Shown: positions 16,089-25,999, numbered from the stretch's first letter. The stretch is 46,113 nt of DNA from Clostridia bacterium (GCA_030524425.1 JAUNGN010000020.1:1-46113), one strand, 5' to 3'. Notes: a model not told the origin generated them from the letters alone. Numbers and translations are program-made.

Positions 16089-17462
16089 ATGAATATAAGT
16101 ATTTTTGGACTTGGCTATGTTGGTTGTGTAGGTGCAGCCTGCTGTGCAAAGTTAGGCCATCATGTTATTGGCAATGATGTTTCCGAGAACAAGGTAAATT
16201 TAATTAATCAGGGAAGACCTACAATAATTGAAGCAGAAATTGAAGGGCTTGTAAAGGAAGCACATGATAAGGGCTTGCTTGAGGCAACAATGGATTACGG
16301 TTATGCTGTAAGAAATTCAGAAATATCTTTTATTGTTGTAGGTACACCAAGCAGCAAGGAAGGTCATTTGAATCTTAATTATATATACGGGGTTGCCAGA
16401 CAGATTGGTGAGGCTTTGAAGGATAAAAAGGATTTTCATATTATTGCTATCAGAAGTACAGTGCTTCCGGGTACCAATGAGAAAGTCGGGGAAATTATTG
16501 CTGAAGCTTCAGGTAAACAAAGAGGAAGAGATTTTACTGTAGTTTCAAACCCTGAATTTTTGCGTGAGGGTACTGCGGTTCAGGATTATCTTAATCCGCC
16601 GCTGACATTGATTGGAACTGACAGTGAACTGGCAGAACAGAAATTCCGTGAACTTTATAAGGATATTCCGGGAGAATTTATTTCAACGGATATTGAAGTT
16701 GCTGAGATTATGAAGTATGTTAATAATACATATCATGCATTGAAAATAGTATTTGGCAATGAAGTAGGCAATATATGCAAGCAGCTTGGCATTGACAGTC
16801 ATAAGGTTATGGAAATCTTTTGTAAGGATAAACAATTGAATATTTCACCATATTATTTTAAACCGGGATTTGCATATGGCGGTTCATGTTTGCCTAAGGA
16901 TTCAAAGGCTTTACGCACTCTTGCTCATGACTTGTACGTTGATTGTCCAGTTATTAATGCAATTAATCCAAGTAATGAACTGCAAAAGAAGAATGCTGTT
17001 GAAATAATAGAAAGTAAGGGCAAGAGAAAAATCGGTATTTTAGGCTTGAGTTTTAAGGCAGGTACTGATGATTTAAGATGCAGTCCGATTATTGATGTTG
17101 CTGAGGCATTATTGGGTAAGGGATATGAAATTCATATTTATGACAAAAATGTTCGTGCCTCACAGCTAACAGGTACAAATGCTGACTTTATTGAAGCTAA
17201 ACTGCCTCATTTACATGATATTATAACTGATGACCTTGATTTGGTTGCATCAGCCTGTGATGTATTGGTGGTTACCAATAAGGAGAAAGAATTTGCAGAC
17301 TTGCCGGAAAAGTATCCGCGCAAGGTTATTGTAGACTTAGTGCGTGAATATGACACGTTAAACTATGAAGGCAATTATGAGGGTATTAGCTGGGGAAATA
17401 TTAACACAAATCCCGCCCAAAATGATGAGTTAACCAGAGATATGATTAAAACAGAGTTTTAA
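16089..17462 (+). CDS. AlgD-like GDP-mannose 6-dehydrogenase
   Basis: 457 aa of the UDP-glucose/GDP-mannose dehydrogenase superfamily. The opening ISIFGLGYVGCVGAACCAKLG, VGTPSSKEGHL, RSTVLPGT, NPEFLREGTA and FKPGFAYGGSCLPKD (catalytic Cys267) resemble Pseudomonas AlgD more than Ugd; AlgD's catalytic Cys is at almost the same position. It would oxidise GDP-mannose to GDP-mannuronate. This fits the ManC and phosphomannose isomerase genes immediately upstream. UDP-sugar specificity cannot be excluded. SD GGAGG 8 nt before the ATG. Confidence 0.8.
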   Translation: MNISIFGLGYVGCVGAACCAKLGHHVIGNDVSENKVNLINQGRPTIIEAEIEGLVKEAHDKGLLEATMDYGYAVRNSEISFIVVGTPSSKEGHLNLNYIYGVARQIGEALKDKKDFHIIAIRSTVLPGTNEKVGEIIAEASGKQRGRDFTVVSNPEFLREGTAVQDYLNPPLTLIGTDSELAEQKFRELYKDIPGEFISTDIEVAEIMKYVNNTYHALKIVFGNEVGNICKQLGIDSHKVMEIFCKDKQLNISPYYFKPGFAYGGSCLPKDSKALRTLAHDLYVDCPVINAINPSNELQKKNAVEIIESKGKRKIGILGLSFKAGTDDLRCSPIIDVAEALLGKGYEIHIYDKNVRASQLTGTNADFIEAKLPHLHDIITDDLDLVASACDVLVVTNKEKEFADLPEKYPRKVIVDLVREYDTLNYEGNYEGISWGNINTNPAQNDELTRDMIKTEF

Positions 17463-17610
17463 TATTAACAAAACTCAAAGGAATTATATGAGCTTATAAA
17501 TAAGGAGCAGGATGTAATAACTGGGATTGGCAGTAATTGCAGGATTCGTCAGTTATCTGCAAAACAAATAAAGTTTCATGCTGAAATAAATTGATAAGGT
17601 TTGGTGTATA
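17463..17610 (+). other. Gap with start-stop and stem
   Basis: 148 bp without a gene. It contains an SD-like AGGAG (17503-17507) followed by ATG immediately followed by TAA (17512-17517), and a dyad ATAACTG (17517-17523) / CAGTTAT (17550-17556) with internal repeats. It could be a remnant of a lost gene start or a structured leader. Confidence 0.3.
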
Positions 17611-19482
17611 ATGAAAAATGTCATTTGGCTGTTTAACCGATTGAAGGCTATGAGTATACCTGAGGTTTTATGGCGTGTTTCTCAAAAGACTTTGCAGAAA
17701 AAGGAAGAAAAACTGTTTAAGCATACTAAATTTGCCGTGACAAATTTAGTATTTAATAAAAAATTGGAAAATCTAAATATTCATGCAGAGAATCTTTGCT
17801 TAAACGGTGTTAATAAGGAATACTCATTAAAATCATCAATACCTATGCTTGGGGAATATAGCTACGAGAAATATAAAAAAGCATGGAATGCAGGATTTCA
17901 AACCAATAATTGCTGGCCTGATATGTTTTCATATTCTTTAGAGTATAAGCAGAGGGATGATATTGGCGATGCCCGTACTAACTGGGAATTAAACCGGCAT
18001 TTTCAGTTTGCTGTTTTGGCAAAGAATTATGCTGTTTCATCAGACAAAGCATATTTGGAAGAGCTTAATGACCTGTTTTATGACTGGAATGAAAACAATC
18101 CATTCTTATGGGGGATTTCATGGGTAAGTGTAATGGAAGCTGCTATAAGAGTAAGCAACTGGTGTTATACCTATTGTTTTTTATCTATGGCTTATGATGT
18201 GCCTCAGTCCCTTATGGATGGACTTCGTATTGGTATACTTAATATGACGGATTATATAACACAGCATTACTCAAGGTTTTCTTCCGCAAATAACCACTTA
18301 ATAGTGGAGGCTTATGCTATAGGTCAAAGCGGAATTCTTTTTGAATATCAGCCTTGGATTGATACGGCAGTTACAATATTAACCCGTGAATTGCCCCTGC
18401 AAAATTACGCTGATGGTGTTAATAAAGAGCTTTCTCTTCATTATCAGTCATTTTATATGGAGGCTATGGGACTAATGCTAAGGCTTTTGCAAAAAAATCA
18501 AATTTCCATACCTGAAAGCTGGCTGCCTATGCTTGATAAAATGTGCTGTTATGTAGCCGATTGTATGGGAATAAATGGTGAAGTTGCGGAGTTTGGCGAT
18601 AATGATGAGGGAAAAATACTTGATTTATGCGGCGGATATAATCACTATAATTATGTTTTGGGATTGTACAGCTTTCTTTTGCAGAGAAGGTATATTTCTC
18701 TTGATTCTATGTGTGAAAATCTGTACTGGTTATTTACAGAGGAAGAAATTAATAATATAGGACTTAAGCCGCTGTATTCGCCAAATGGCAGTGTATGCTA
18801 CAAAGAGGGAGGCAATTCCGTTCTTCGCAGTAAGGACGGAAGAGTTTTGATTGGCATTGATCATGCCGCTTTAGGCTTTGGCAGTATTGCAGCTCATGGT
18901 CACGGAGATGCGTTGAGCTTTCAGATGTTTGTGGATGGTGAGCCTGTATTTGCTGATCCGGGCACATATATTTATCATTGTGATTTAAACAGCCGTAATG
19001 AATTCAGAATGACAAAAAATCATAACACTGTGTGTATTGACAATAAAAATCAGTCTGAAATGCTTGGTGCATTTTTGTGGGGAAAAAGGGCTGAATGTAA
19101 ACTGATTGATTACAAGGTTGACCGGGAAAAAATAAGAATTGAAGCCTGTCATAATGGATATGCCCCCAATATTCATAGCCGTATTTTTGAATATAACTGT
19201 GCAGATAAATTAAGGATTACAGATTCTTTTACCGGGGGAGGTAAAAAAGAAATTAATTTTATTCTTTCTCCTTATGTTGAAGCGTATGTGAAAGGCGAAA
19301 TTATAAATTTAAAATACAGAGATATAAATATTAATATGCAGTTTGAATGTGAGTCTGAAATTGAAATAAAAAAAGATAAGAGATTTTATTCAAAGTCTTA
19401 TGGAAGTAAGTGTCAGACTTCTGCTTTAATCATAAGTACAAAAGGTTTATGGGTGACTACATATATAAGCTTAAATATATGA
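17611..19482 (+). CDS. Heparinase II/III-family protein
   Basis: 623 aa. The N-terminal alpha/alpha-toroid-like region (about 60-330) holds NNHLIVEAYA and LSLHYQSFYMEAM. The C-terminal beta-sandwich carries the heparinase II/III signature GHGDALSFQMFVDGEPVFADPGTY and NHNTVCID. The family cleaves uronic-acid-containing chains (heparin, alginate) by beta-elimination. There is no signal peptide; the N-terminus (MKNVIWLFNRLKAMSIPEVLWR) is the version common to heparinase-like proteins inside polysaccharide clusters, so it is likely cytoplasmic or membrane-peripheral. A role in editing or in chain release is inferred. SD is weak (AAGGTTTGGTG). Ends 11 nt before the next start. Confidence 0.85.
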   Translation: MKNVIWLFNRLKAMSIPEVLWRVSQKTLQKKEEKLFKHTKFAVTNLVFNKKLENLNIHAENLCLNGVNKEYSLKSSIPMLGEYSYEKYKKAWNAGFQTNNCWPDMFSYSLEYKQRDDIGDARTNWELNRHFQFAVLAKNYAVSSDKAYLEELNDLFYDWNENNPFLWGISWVSVMEAAIRVSNWCYTYCFLSMAYDVPQSLMDGLRIGILNMTDYITQHYSRFSSANNHLIVEAYAIGQSGILFEYQPWIDTAVTILTRELPLQNYADGVNKELSLHYQSFYMEAMGLMLRLLQKNQISIPESWLPMLDKMCCYVADCMGINGEVAEFGDNDEGKILDLCGGYNHYNYVLGLYSFLLQRRYISLDSMCENLYWLFTEEEINNIGLKPLYSPNGSVCYKEGGNSVLRSKDGRVLIGIDHAALGFGSIAAHGHGDALSFQMFVDGEPVFADPGTYIYHCDLNSRNEFRMTKNHNTVCIDNKNQSEMLGAFLWGKRAECKLIDYKVDREKIRIEACHNGYAPNIHSRIFEYNCADKLRITDSFTGGGKKEINFILSPYVEAYVKGEIINLKYRDININMQFECESEIEIKKDKRFYSKSYGSKCQTSALIISTKGLWVTTYISLNI

Positions 19483-19493
19483 TGGAGGATATT

Positions 19494-20804
19494 ATGGGAA
19501 TAGCTTTGTTGAAAAAATTGAATACACATCTGCCGGATTCAGTTAAGATTGCTTTTGGACCGATTATACGCAGTAAATTAATAAACAATACTGTATTTAA
19601 AGCTCAGATGGATAGACTTTATCAAATGGATATACAGACTGCTGAAGAGATAGAAAAAGCTAAGCTTGTAAGCTTAAAGGAGATTTTGATTCATGCTTAT
19701 GAGCATACTAAGTACTATAAAATACTATTTGATAAGTGTGGATTTGATGTATATTCATTTAAGGATTTAAAGGAATTTGAAAAAATACCTGTACTTAAAA
19801 AAAGTGATATTATTGAAAACTTTCAGGAGTTGCAGGCAGACAATATTAATGATTATTATTCGGCAACAACAGGCGGAAGTACAGGTTCACCTTTAAAGAT
19901 TCTTCTTGACAGAGAATCAATATATAAAGAAAAGGCTTTTATATACCATTTTTGGGAAAAACATGGGTATGATTATAAAAGTTCAAAGTTAGCTTCATTC
20001 CGAGGTACGGATTTTGGAGGAAAAATATGTAAGGCGAATCCGTTGTATAATGAAATACAGCTGAATCCCTGTAATATTAATGCAGATACCATAGAAGAAT
20101 ACTATAATAAAATGAATAAATTCGGAGTTGAATTTCTGCATGGTTTTCCTTCTGCAATATATAGTTTTTGCAAATTTGCAAAAGAGGCAAAGCTTGATGT
20201 AAAATCAAAATATAAGGCAGCCTTTTTTATTTCGGAAAATGTCTATGACTATCAAAGAAAGTTTATTGAGGAAGTACTTGGATTAAAAACCTTTGCTTTT
20301 TATGGTCATTCTGAAAGGGCCGTATTTGCTGAACAGGTAAGTGAAGAGGGTTATCAATTTAATCCTGCCTATTGTTTTTGGGAATTAAGTAAGGATGGTT
20401 CTGACAATATTATATGTACAGGTTTTATAAACAGAAAAATGCCTTTGATTCGATATGAATTAGATGACACAGCTGTAAAAATTGGAAATATATATAAGAT
20501 AGAAGGTCATAGAGATGGTGTTATTTATGGCAGGAATGGGGAGATAATATCAGCTGCAATGCTTGAGGTTCACAGTACTATACTTGATAAAATAGCAAAT
20601 TATCAGTTTGTGCAGAACGAAACAGATGTTTTAAAGGTATTGGCAGTACCCTTTAAGCATTTATCAAAGGAAGAGCTTAATTCAGTAAGGGAATTATTCC
20701 AGACTAAGGTTGGAGATGCTGTAAGGGTTGAAGCTGAAGAAGTTGAGGAAATTCAACTGACACAGAGAGGAAAATTTAAGCTTATAGTTCAGAATTGTAA
20801 GTAA
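19494..20804 (+). CDS. CapK-like adenylate-forming enzyme (phenylacetate-CoA ligase family)
   Basis: 436 aa. It has the AMP-binding P-loop TTGGSTGSPLKI, YGHSERAVFAEQ and the later RYELDDTA motif, typical of CapK/PaaK-family proteins in capsule clusters. Members activate a carboxylate with ATP; in capsule loci the acceptor and acid are mostly unknown. The open frame begins upstream inside the heparinase gene, but GGAGG (19484-19488) sits 5 nt before ATG 19494, which fixes the start and implies translational coupling. It could activate an acid for transfer to the polymer, or load a carrier. Confidence 0.8.
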   Translation: MGIALLKKLNTHLPDSVKIAFGPIIRSKLINNTVFKAQMDRLYQMDIQTAEEIEKAKLVSLKEILIHAYEHTKYYKILFDKCGFDVYSFKDLKEFEKIPVLKKSDIIENFQELQADNINDYYSATTGGSTGSPLKILLDRESIYKEKAFIYHFWEKHGYDYKSSKLASFRGTDFGGKICKANPLYNEIQLNPCNINADTIEEYYNKMNKFGVEFLHGFPSAIYSFCKFAKEAKLDVKSKYKAAFFISENVYDYQRKFIEEVLGLKTFAFYGHSERAVFAEQVSEEGYQFNPAYCFWELSKDGSDNIICTGFINRKMPLIRYELDDTAVKIGNIYKIEGHRDGVIYGRNGEIISAAMLEVHSTILDKIANYQFVQNETDVLKVLAVPFKHLSKEELNSVRELFQTKVGDAVRVEAEEVEEIQLTQRGKFKLIVQNCK

Positions 20805-20828
20805 AATAGTTAAGGAGATATATGGATT

Positions 20829-22052
20829 ATGGCAAAATCTAAGAAAAACAGAGGTATATTAATTATAGTTGAAAATCTTCCTGTTCCTTTTGATACACGT
20901 GTATGGCAGGAAGCAACTACACTTGCTGCCAATGGTTATACGGTATCTGTTATATGCCCAAAGGGAAAGGGATATATGGCAGAAGAGGAAATATTGGAGG
21001 GCGTACATATTTTCAGACATGATATGCCTGAGGAAGGCAACGGAGCAATAGGTTATTTGCGTGAGTATAGTACTGCCTTAAGAGAAGAAATTCGTCTTGC
21101 TAAAAAAATTTATAAAACTATTGGTTTTGATGTAATCCATGGCTGCAATCCTCCTGATGATATTTATTTGGTTGCCAATAAATTTAAAAAATATGGTGTT
21201 AAATATGTATTTGACCATCATGATATTTGTCCTGAATTGTTTGAGGCTAAGTTTGGAACTAAAGGATTGTTAAAAAAGCTTATGTATCAGAGTCAGGTAT
21301 TTATGGAAAGACAGACCTATAAGCATTGTACATTTGCATTTGTAACAAATGAATCTTATAGGAAAATTGCCATTGAAAGAGGTAAAATGAATCCTGACAA
21401 GGTTATTGTGCTCAGAAGCGGGCCTAAGCTTGAACGTATGAAGATTCAGCCCCCTAAGGAAGCTGTTAAAAAAGGCAAAAAATATATGGTAGGATATCTT
21501 GGTGTTATAGGTCAGCAGGAGGGTATAGAGTATATTCTTGAGGCTGCAAAGTATTGCAAGGAAGAACTTAACAGGAATGATATATTCTGGGGTATTGTAG
21601 GAGGAGGCCCCCATGTTGATGCATTAAAAAAGCAATGTACTGATATGGGTTTAGATGACTGTGTTGAATTTACAGGCCGTGTATCTGATGAAAAGCTTTT
21701 GGACTATCTTAATACGGCTGATGTATGCGTAAATTCAGATACTTACAATGCTATGAATGATAAGTCTACAATGAATAAAATACTTGAATATATGGCACTT
21801 GCTAAACCGATAGTGCAGTTTGAGCTTACGGAAGGACATTATTCAGCCGGTGAGGCCTCCCTTTATGCAGAGCAAAACAATGCAAGAGATATGGCTGACA
21901 AGATAATAAGCCTTTTGGAAAATCCTGAAAAGCGTAAAAAAATGGGAGAATATGGTTATAATCGTGTTGTTAACGAACTTAGCTGGGAGCACACAAGTAA
22001 GGCACTGCTTGAAGGATATGAGAAATTTTTTATGGGAGAATTTAATGATTGA
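20829..22052 (+). CDS. GT4-type glycosyltransferase
   Basis: 407 aa, GT-B fold. The N-terminal domain has VENLPVPFDTRVWQEATTLAANG, typical of cluster GT4 enzymes. The C-terminal Rossmann domain holds YLGVIGQQEGIEYILEAA, GGGPHVDAL and the nucleotide-sugar EX7E-like region (NDKSTMNKILEYMALAKPIVQFE). No membrane segment; it acts on a lipid-linked intermediate at the inner face of the membrane. SD AAGGAG. Donor and acceptor unknown. Confidence 0.88.
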   Translation: MAKSKKNRGILIIVENLPVPFDTRVWQEATTLAANGYTVSVICPKGKGYMAEEEILEGVHIFRHDMPEEGNGAIGYLREYSTALREEIRLAKKIYKTIGFDVIHGCNPPDDIYLVANKFKKYGVKYVFDHHDICPELFEAKFGTKGLLKKLMYQSQVFMERQTYKHCTFAFVTNESYRKIAIERGKMNPDKVIVLRSGPKLERMKIQPPKEAVKKGKKYMVGYLGVIGQQEGIEYILEAAKYCKEELNRNDIFWGIVGGGPHVDALKKQCTDMGLDDCVEFTGRVSDEKLLDYLNTADVCVNSDTYNAMNDKSTMNKILEYMALAKPIVQFELTEGHYSAGEASLYAEQNNARDMADKIISLLENPEKRKKMGEYGYNRVVNELSWEHTSKALLEGYEKFFMGEFND

Positions 22053-22133
22053 TATTTGCTGTTATTAAAAAGATTTTTGTTTTAATGTTCTTTAACCATA
22101 AGTTTTAAAGATTTAATTCAGAGGAGTAGAGTG

Positions 22134-23189
22134 ATGAAAAAAGTATTGCTTATTTCAAATAGGGTTTTGCATTACAGAGAAAAGGTGTATAACTATTTTT
22201 TTGATAAATTTGAGAAGGATGGTCTGGAACTTCAGGTAATGAGCAATTCCTTTCAGAATGTAAATTATGAATTGAAATTTAAAAAATATGAGATACCTTT
22301 TTCCGTAAGGGGATATATTAAGAAAATTAAGGATATACAGCCTGATTATATAATTTTATTTCTGCATCTGAAGGATAAAATTATGCTTCCTATTATATGG
22401 TATTGTAAATTAAATAATATACCTGTAATTTACTGGAACTATGGAATTAATATAAAGACACCTGATGCTAAAATAAAAAATGCTGTATTTCATTTTATAC
22501 ATAATCAGTGTGATGCATTAATAACCTATACTCCCGATATGAAAAAAAATTTTACTGAAAAAAACCAAAAGAAACTTTTTGTTGCATATAATACATTAAA
22601 TTTTTCAGAGATAGATAAATCAGCAATTCCTTCTAAGGAAGAAATAAAAAATAAATATGGTATTAAGGAAGAAAAGGTTATACTTTATATTTCCCGTATG
22701 CTTCCCTATAAAAGGGTTGATTTGCTTATGGATTGCTTTGCGGATATTGATGATATAGCTGTTGTTATGGTTGGACCCGGTTTTTCAAAAGAACAGCAGA
22801 AGGTTGCAGATGCCCATTCTAATTTATATTATTTAGGTGAAAAGTATGGCACGGATGTAAATGAAATATATAAAATAGGTGATATTTTCAGTACTCCCGG
22901 TCATATTGGTCTTGCAATGAATGAGGCACTTTTTTGGGGGCTTCCCGTAATATTGCTTAAAGCGGAACATGCACCGGAGATTTATTATATGAAGAATAAT
23001 GTTACCGGATACCTTGCTGAGAACGAGACTGAATTTAAAAAATATGTAATAGATTTACTTCATGATGATGAAAGACTTAGAAAAATGTCTGAATCCTGTT
23101 TGGAGGTATTTGATAAAGAAGTAAGTATTGACCGTATGTATCAGGGCTTTATTGATGCAGTACATTATTGTGAAAATAATGCTTATTGA
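22134..23189 (+). CDS. GT4/GT1-type glycosyltransferase
   Basis: 351 aa, GT-B fold: ISNRVLHYREKVYN at the N-terminus, ILYISRMLPYKRVDLLMDCF at the start of the second domain and HIGLAMNEALFWGLPVI for donor binding. ATG 22134 is preferred over GTG 22131 because GAGGAG ends 7 nt before it. Part of the same operon, separated by 81 bp from the preceding glycosyltransferase. Confidence 0.85.
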   Translation: MKKVLLISNRVLHYREKVYNYFFDKFEKDGLELQVMSNSFQNVNYELKFKKYEIPFSVRGYIKKIKDIQPDYIILFLHLKDKIMLPIIWYCKLNNIPVIYWNYGINIKTPDAKIKNAVFHFIHNQCDALITYTPDMKKNFTEKNQKKLFVAYNTLNFSEIDKSAIPSKEEIKNKYGIKEEKVILYISRMLPYKRVDLLMDCFADIDDIAVVMVGPGFSKEQQKVADAHSNLYYLGEKYGTDVNEIYKIGDIFSTPGHIGLAMNEALFWGLPVILLKAEHAPEIYYMKNNVTGYLAENETEFKKYVIDLLHDDERLRKMSESCLEVFDKEVSIDRMYQGFIDAVHYCENNAY

Positions 23190-23294
23190 TTCAAATAGCA
23201 TTCAGTAATAAATAATATCAATAAATATGGGAAAACAAGTTTATGTTTAGACTGGAAAATATATGTTATTCAGTTAAAGTAGGGGAGATAAAAA

Positions 23295-25163
23295 ATGTTT
23301 GATTTAAATAAAATCAAGTTAATTATTTGGGACTTGGATGATACTTTTTGGAAAGGCACATTGAGCGAGGGTGTCATTACTCCAATACAAGAGAATATAA
23401 ATTTGGTTAAAAATTTAGCAAAAAGAGGTATTGTATCGTCAATATGTTCAAAAAATGATTATGAAAAAACAAAAGAAAAGCTTGAAGAACTTGGAATATG
23501 GGATTTTTTTGTATTTAGCTCCATTAATTGGGAGGCTAAGGGTGAAAGAATTCATAAGCTGATTAATAATATGTCTTTACGCCCTGTTAATGTGCTGTTC
23601 ATTGATGATAATCATATAAATTTACGTGAAGCAGAATATTTTTCAGAGGGTTTAATGACATCATTACCCAATGATATTCTGGAAGATTTATATTCTTCTT
23701 GGGAAAATATGGGTAAAGATGATAACAGCTTAAGCCGACTTAAGCAGTATAAGGTTTTGGAAACCAAGGTTCAAGCAGCATCAAAGGCATCTTCAAATGA
23801 AGAATTTTTGCATAGCTGTGGTATTAGTGTTACAATTATGCATAATTGTCTTGAAGAAAAAAAGAGAATTTGTGAATTAATTGAACGCAGTAATCAATTA
23901 AATTACACAAAGAAGAGGTCTAATGAAGAGGAAGTGGAATCAATTCTTAAAAACTCTGACTATGACTGTGCATATATTGTTGTCAATGATAACTTTGGAG
24001 AATATGGAGTTATAGGCTTTTATGCTTTGAATAAATTAACAAATAATCTTGAACATTTTTTGTTTTCCTGCAGGACAATGGGAATGGGAATAGAGCAATA
24101 TGTTTATGCTTCATTAGGTTATCCGAAGCTTGATGTTGTCGGAGAAGTGGCAGTACAACTAAATAAGACCGGCTGTCCTGATTGGATTACTGTTGGTGAA
24201 CATAATACTTGTCAAAGCCGGAATAAAAATGAGCATTATTTGAATAATATTCCTAAAATTTTATTTAAGGGACCATGTGATACAAATTCATCTTTAGCCT
24301 TTGTTAAAAATGGTGACAAGTATGACTGTGAATTTACTTTTGTTAATGATAAAGGTCAGGTGGTATCTTCCCATAACTCAACATTTCATATATTGCAATC
24401 TCTCACATTAAAAGAAAACCAATTAAAGCAAATGGAAAAAGAATTGCCATTTTGGGATGAACAATTATATAAAACCAAGTTTTTTAGTGAAAATTATGAT
24501 ATAATTTTTTTGAGTGTATTTAAGGATTCTGTTTCAGGCTTATACAGAAATAAGTCAGACGGAACAGAAGCAGTTTACGGTGATTGGTTTGTTGACCTTA
24601 CAGATAAATCAAATTGGGACTTTTATTTAGATAAAAATAACCTTTCTTCTCATATGGAAAGAGAAAGGCTTGAAATGTTTGCTGAGAAATTTGAATATAT
24701 TGGCAGAATAAGTCAGGAGCAAATAATTGAAAATCTGAGAAAATTAAGAGAAAAATTAAATGACAAAACTCTTTTGGTTATATCTGTTCCCACAGCTTAT
24801 GCGTATATTGATAAGAATCAGTCAAAGAAGAATGACAGAAGCAAGTATAATAAAAGATTAAGCCTGTTAGTGAAAAAAGAATTTGCTTCTGATGATAATG
24901 TTGAGATTATTGACTACACTGACTACGCTAATTCTGATGAGGATTTTTTGGATACAAGTAATCACTTTACTAAAAAGGTATATTACCAGGTTGCTCAACG
25001 CTATACGGAAATTATTGCAAAGCGGTGCGGCGGAGAGTTAAAAACAAAAGGGCATTGGTACATAATATATTTGTCTTTAGAAGATAGTATACGTAAGCTG
25101 TTGAGGAAAAATAAAACTTTAATTAGAATTTTTAGAAAGCTGAAATTATTAAAAAGGCGATAA
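23295..25163 (+). CDS. FkbH-like HAD-IIIC protein with SGNH-like C-terminal part
   Basis: 622 aa. Residues 1-140 are a HAD phosphatase domain of subfamily IIIC with catalytic WDLDDTFWKG, CSKND and FIDDN. The middle (about 160-300) matches the GNAT-like half of FkbH proteins (DNFGEYGVIGFYAL, LFSCRTMGMGIE). From about 330 a third part starts ILFKGPCD and ends LDTSNHFT, resembling SGNH-like domains of cluster proteins. FkbH proteins handle phosphoglyceryl units, dephosphorylating and attaching them to a carrier. In this cluster a glyceryl or lactyl-type decoration of the polymer is possible, but no acyl-carrier protein is visible nearby. SD GGGGAG. Confidence 0.75.
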   Translation: MFDLNKIKLIIWDLDDTFWKGTLSEGVITPIQENINLVKNLAKRGIVSSICSKNDYEKTKEKLEELGIWDFFVFSSINWEAKGERIHKLINNMSLRPVNVLFIDDNHINLREAEYFSEGLMTSLPNDILEDLYSSWENMGKDDNSLSRLKQYKVLETKVQAASKASSNEEFLHSCGISVTIMHNCLEEKKRICELIERSNQLNYTKKRSNEEEVESILKNSDYDCAYIVVNDNFGEYGVIGFYALNKLTNNLEHFLFSCRTMGMGIEQYVYASLGYPKLDVVGEVAVQLNKTGCPDWITVGEHNTCQSRNKNEHYLNNIPKILFKGPCDTNSSLAFVKNGDKYDCEFTFVNDKGQVVSSHNSTFHILQSLTLKENQLKQMEKELPFWDEQLYKTKFFSENYDIIFLSVFKDSVSGLYRNKSDGTEAVYGDWFVDLTDKSNWDFYLDKNNLSSHMERERLEMFAEKFEYIGRISQEQIIENLRKLREKLNDKTLLVISVPTAYAYIDKNQSKKNDRSKYNKRLSLLVKKEFASDDNVEIIDYTDYANSDEDFLDTSNHFTKKVYYQVAQRYTEIIAKRCGGELKTKGHWYIIYLSLEDSIRKLLRKNKTLIRIFRKLKLLKRR

Positions 25164-25243
25164 TACGTCTTATTGCAAATAATACCATAAAGCTTAAATA
25201 AGATTTTGATATATTAACATATTATATCGGGCAGGAGGAAAAT

Positions 25244-25999
25244 ATGATTTTTTTTGGTATTCCCTTAAGGAGTAAAGCTGTATCAAATGACTGGGAAAAA
25301 GTAAGCTTGTTTTTTAACAGAACACTTTGGTCTGTGTATAACCAGACTGATCCTGATTTTAAAATATTTGTTGCTTGTCATGATATTCCTGAGTTAAATC
25401 ACGAATTTGATGAGAGGGTAGAGTTTATAAAGGTTGATTCACCTGTACCACATACAAGAGAAGAAATGATGCTTGATAAGGGACACAAGGTTCATACCAT
25501 TGGTATGAAAATACGTGAGTATGGCGGCGGATTTACAATGATGGTAGATGCAGATGACATACAAAGCTGCCGTATTGCGGAATATGTAAATAAGCACAGT
25601 GATGCTGATGGCTTTGTATCCCGCAATGGATACTATTACCACATTGGAGATAATTACATTAAAAAGGGACATAAGTTTCCAAACGGAAGCTCTACAATAG
25701 TAAAGTATTCTGTTGATGACTTACCCGATAAATATTATGATACTATGGTTGCAAGTGAGAATAGTAATCCTCATATTATACGTAAAAAGCATGGTGATAT
25801 ACCTAAAATATGTGCGGAAATGGGCCGCCCTCTTAAGCCTTTACCTTTTATTGCAAGCATTTATGTAAGAGAAACAGGGGATAATCATTCTCTTATGAAT
25901 AAAAATGAGTCTAAGTTTCGTGTTTTGGAGCAAAAGATAATGCCTAAAATTTACATTAATGATAAGCTGAGAAAAGAATTTTCAATAGATTGGATGTGA
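25244..25999 (+). CDS. GT-A-type glycosyltransferase
   Basis: 251 aa. An N-terminal IPLRSKAVSNDWEKV-like segment, SVYNQTDPDFKIFVACHD (typical of GT2 enzymes) and a DADD motif (VDADD, about 102-106) for metal/nucleotide binding. Soluble. Strong SD GGAGG. The next gene starts 5 nt after the stop. Specificity unknown; it resembles the putative rhamnosyl/GT2-like proteins of polysaccharide clusters. Confidence 0.7.
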   Translation: MIFFGIPLRSKAVSNDWEKVSLFFNRTLWSVYNQTDPDFKIFVACHDIPELNHEFDERVEFIKVDSPVPHTREEMMLDKGHKVHTIGMKIREYGGGFTMMVDADDIQSCRIAEYVNKHSDADGFVSRNGYYYHIGDNYIKKGHKFPNGSSTIVKYSVDDLPDKYYDTMVASENSNPHIIRKKHGDIPKICAEMGRPLKPLPFIASIYVRETGDNHSLMNKNESKFRVLEQKIMPKIYINDKLRKEFSIDWM

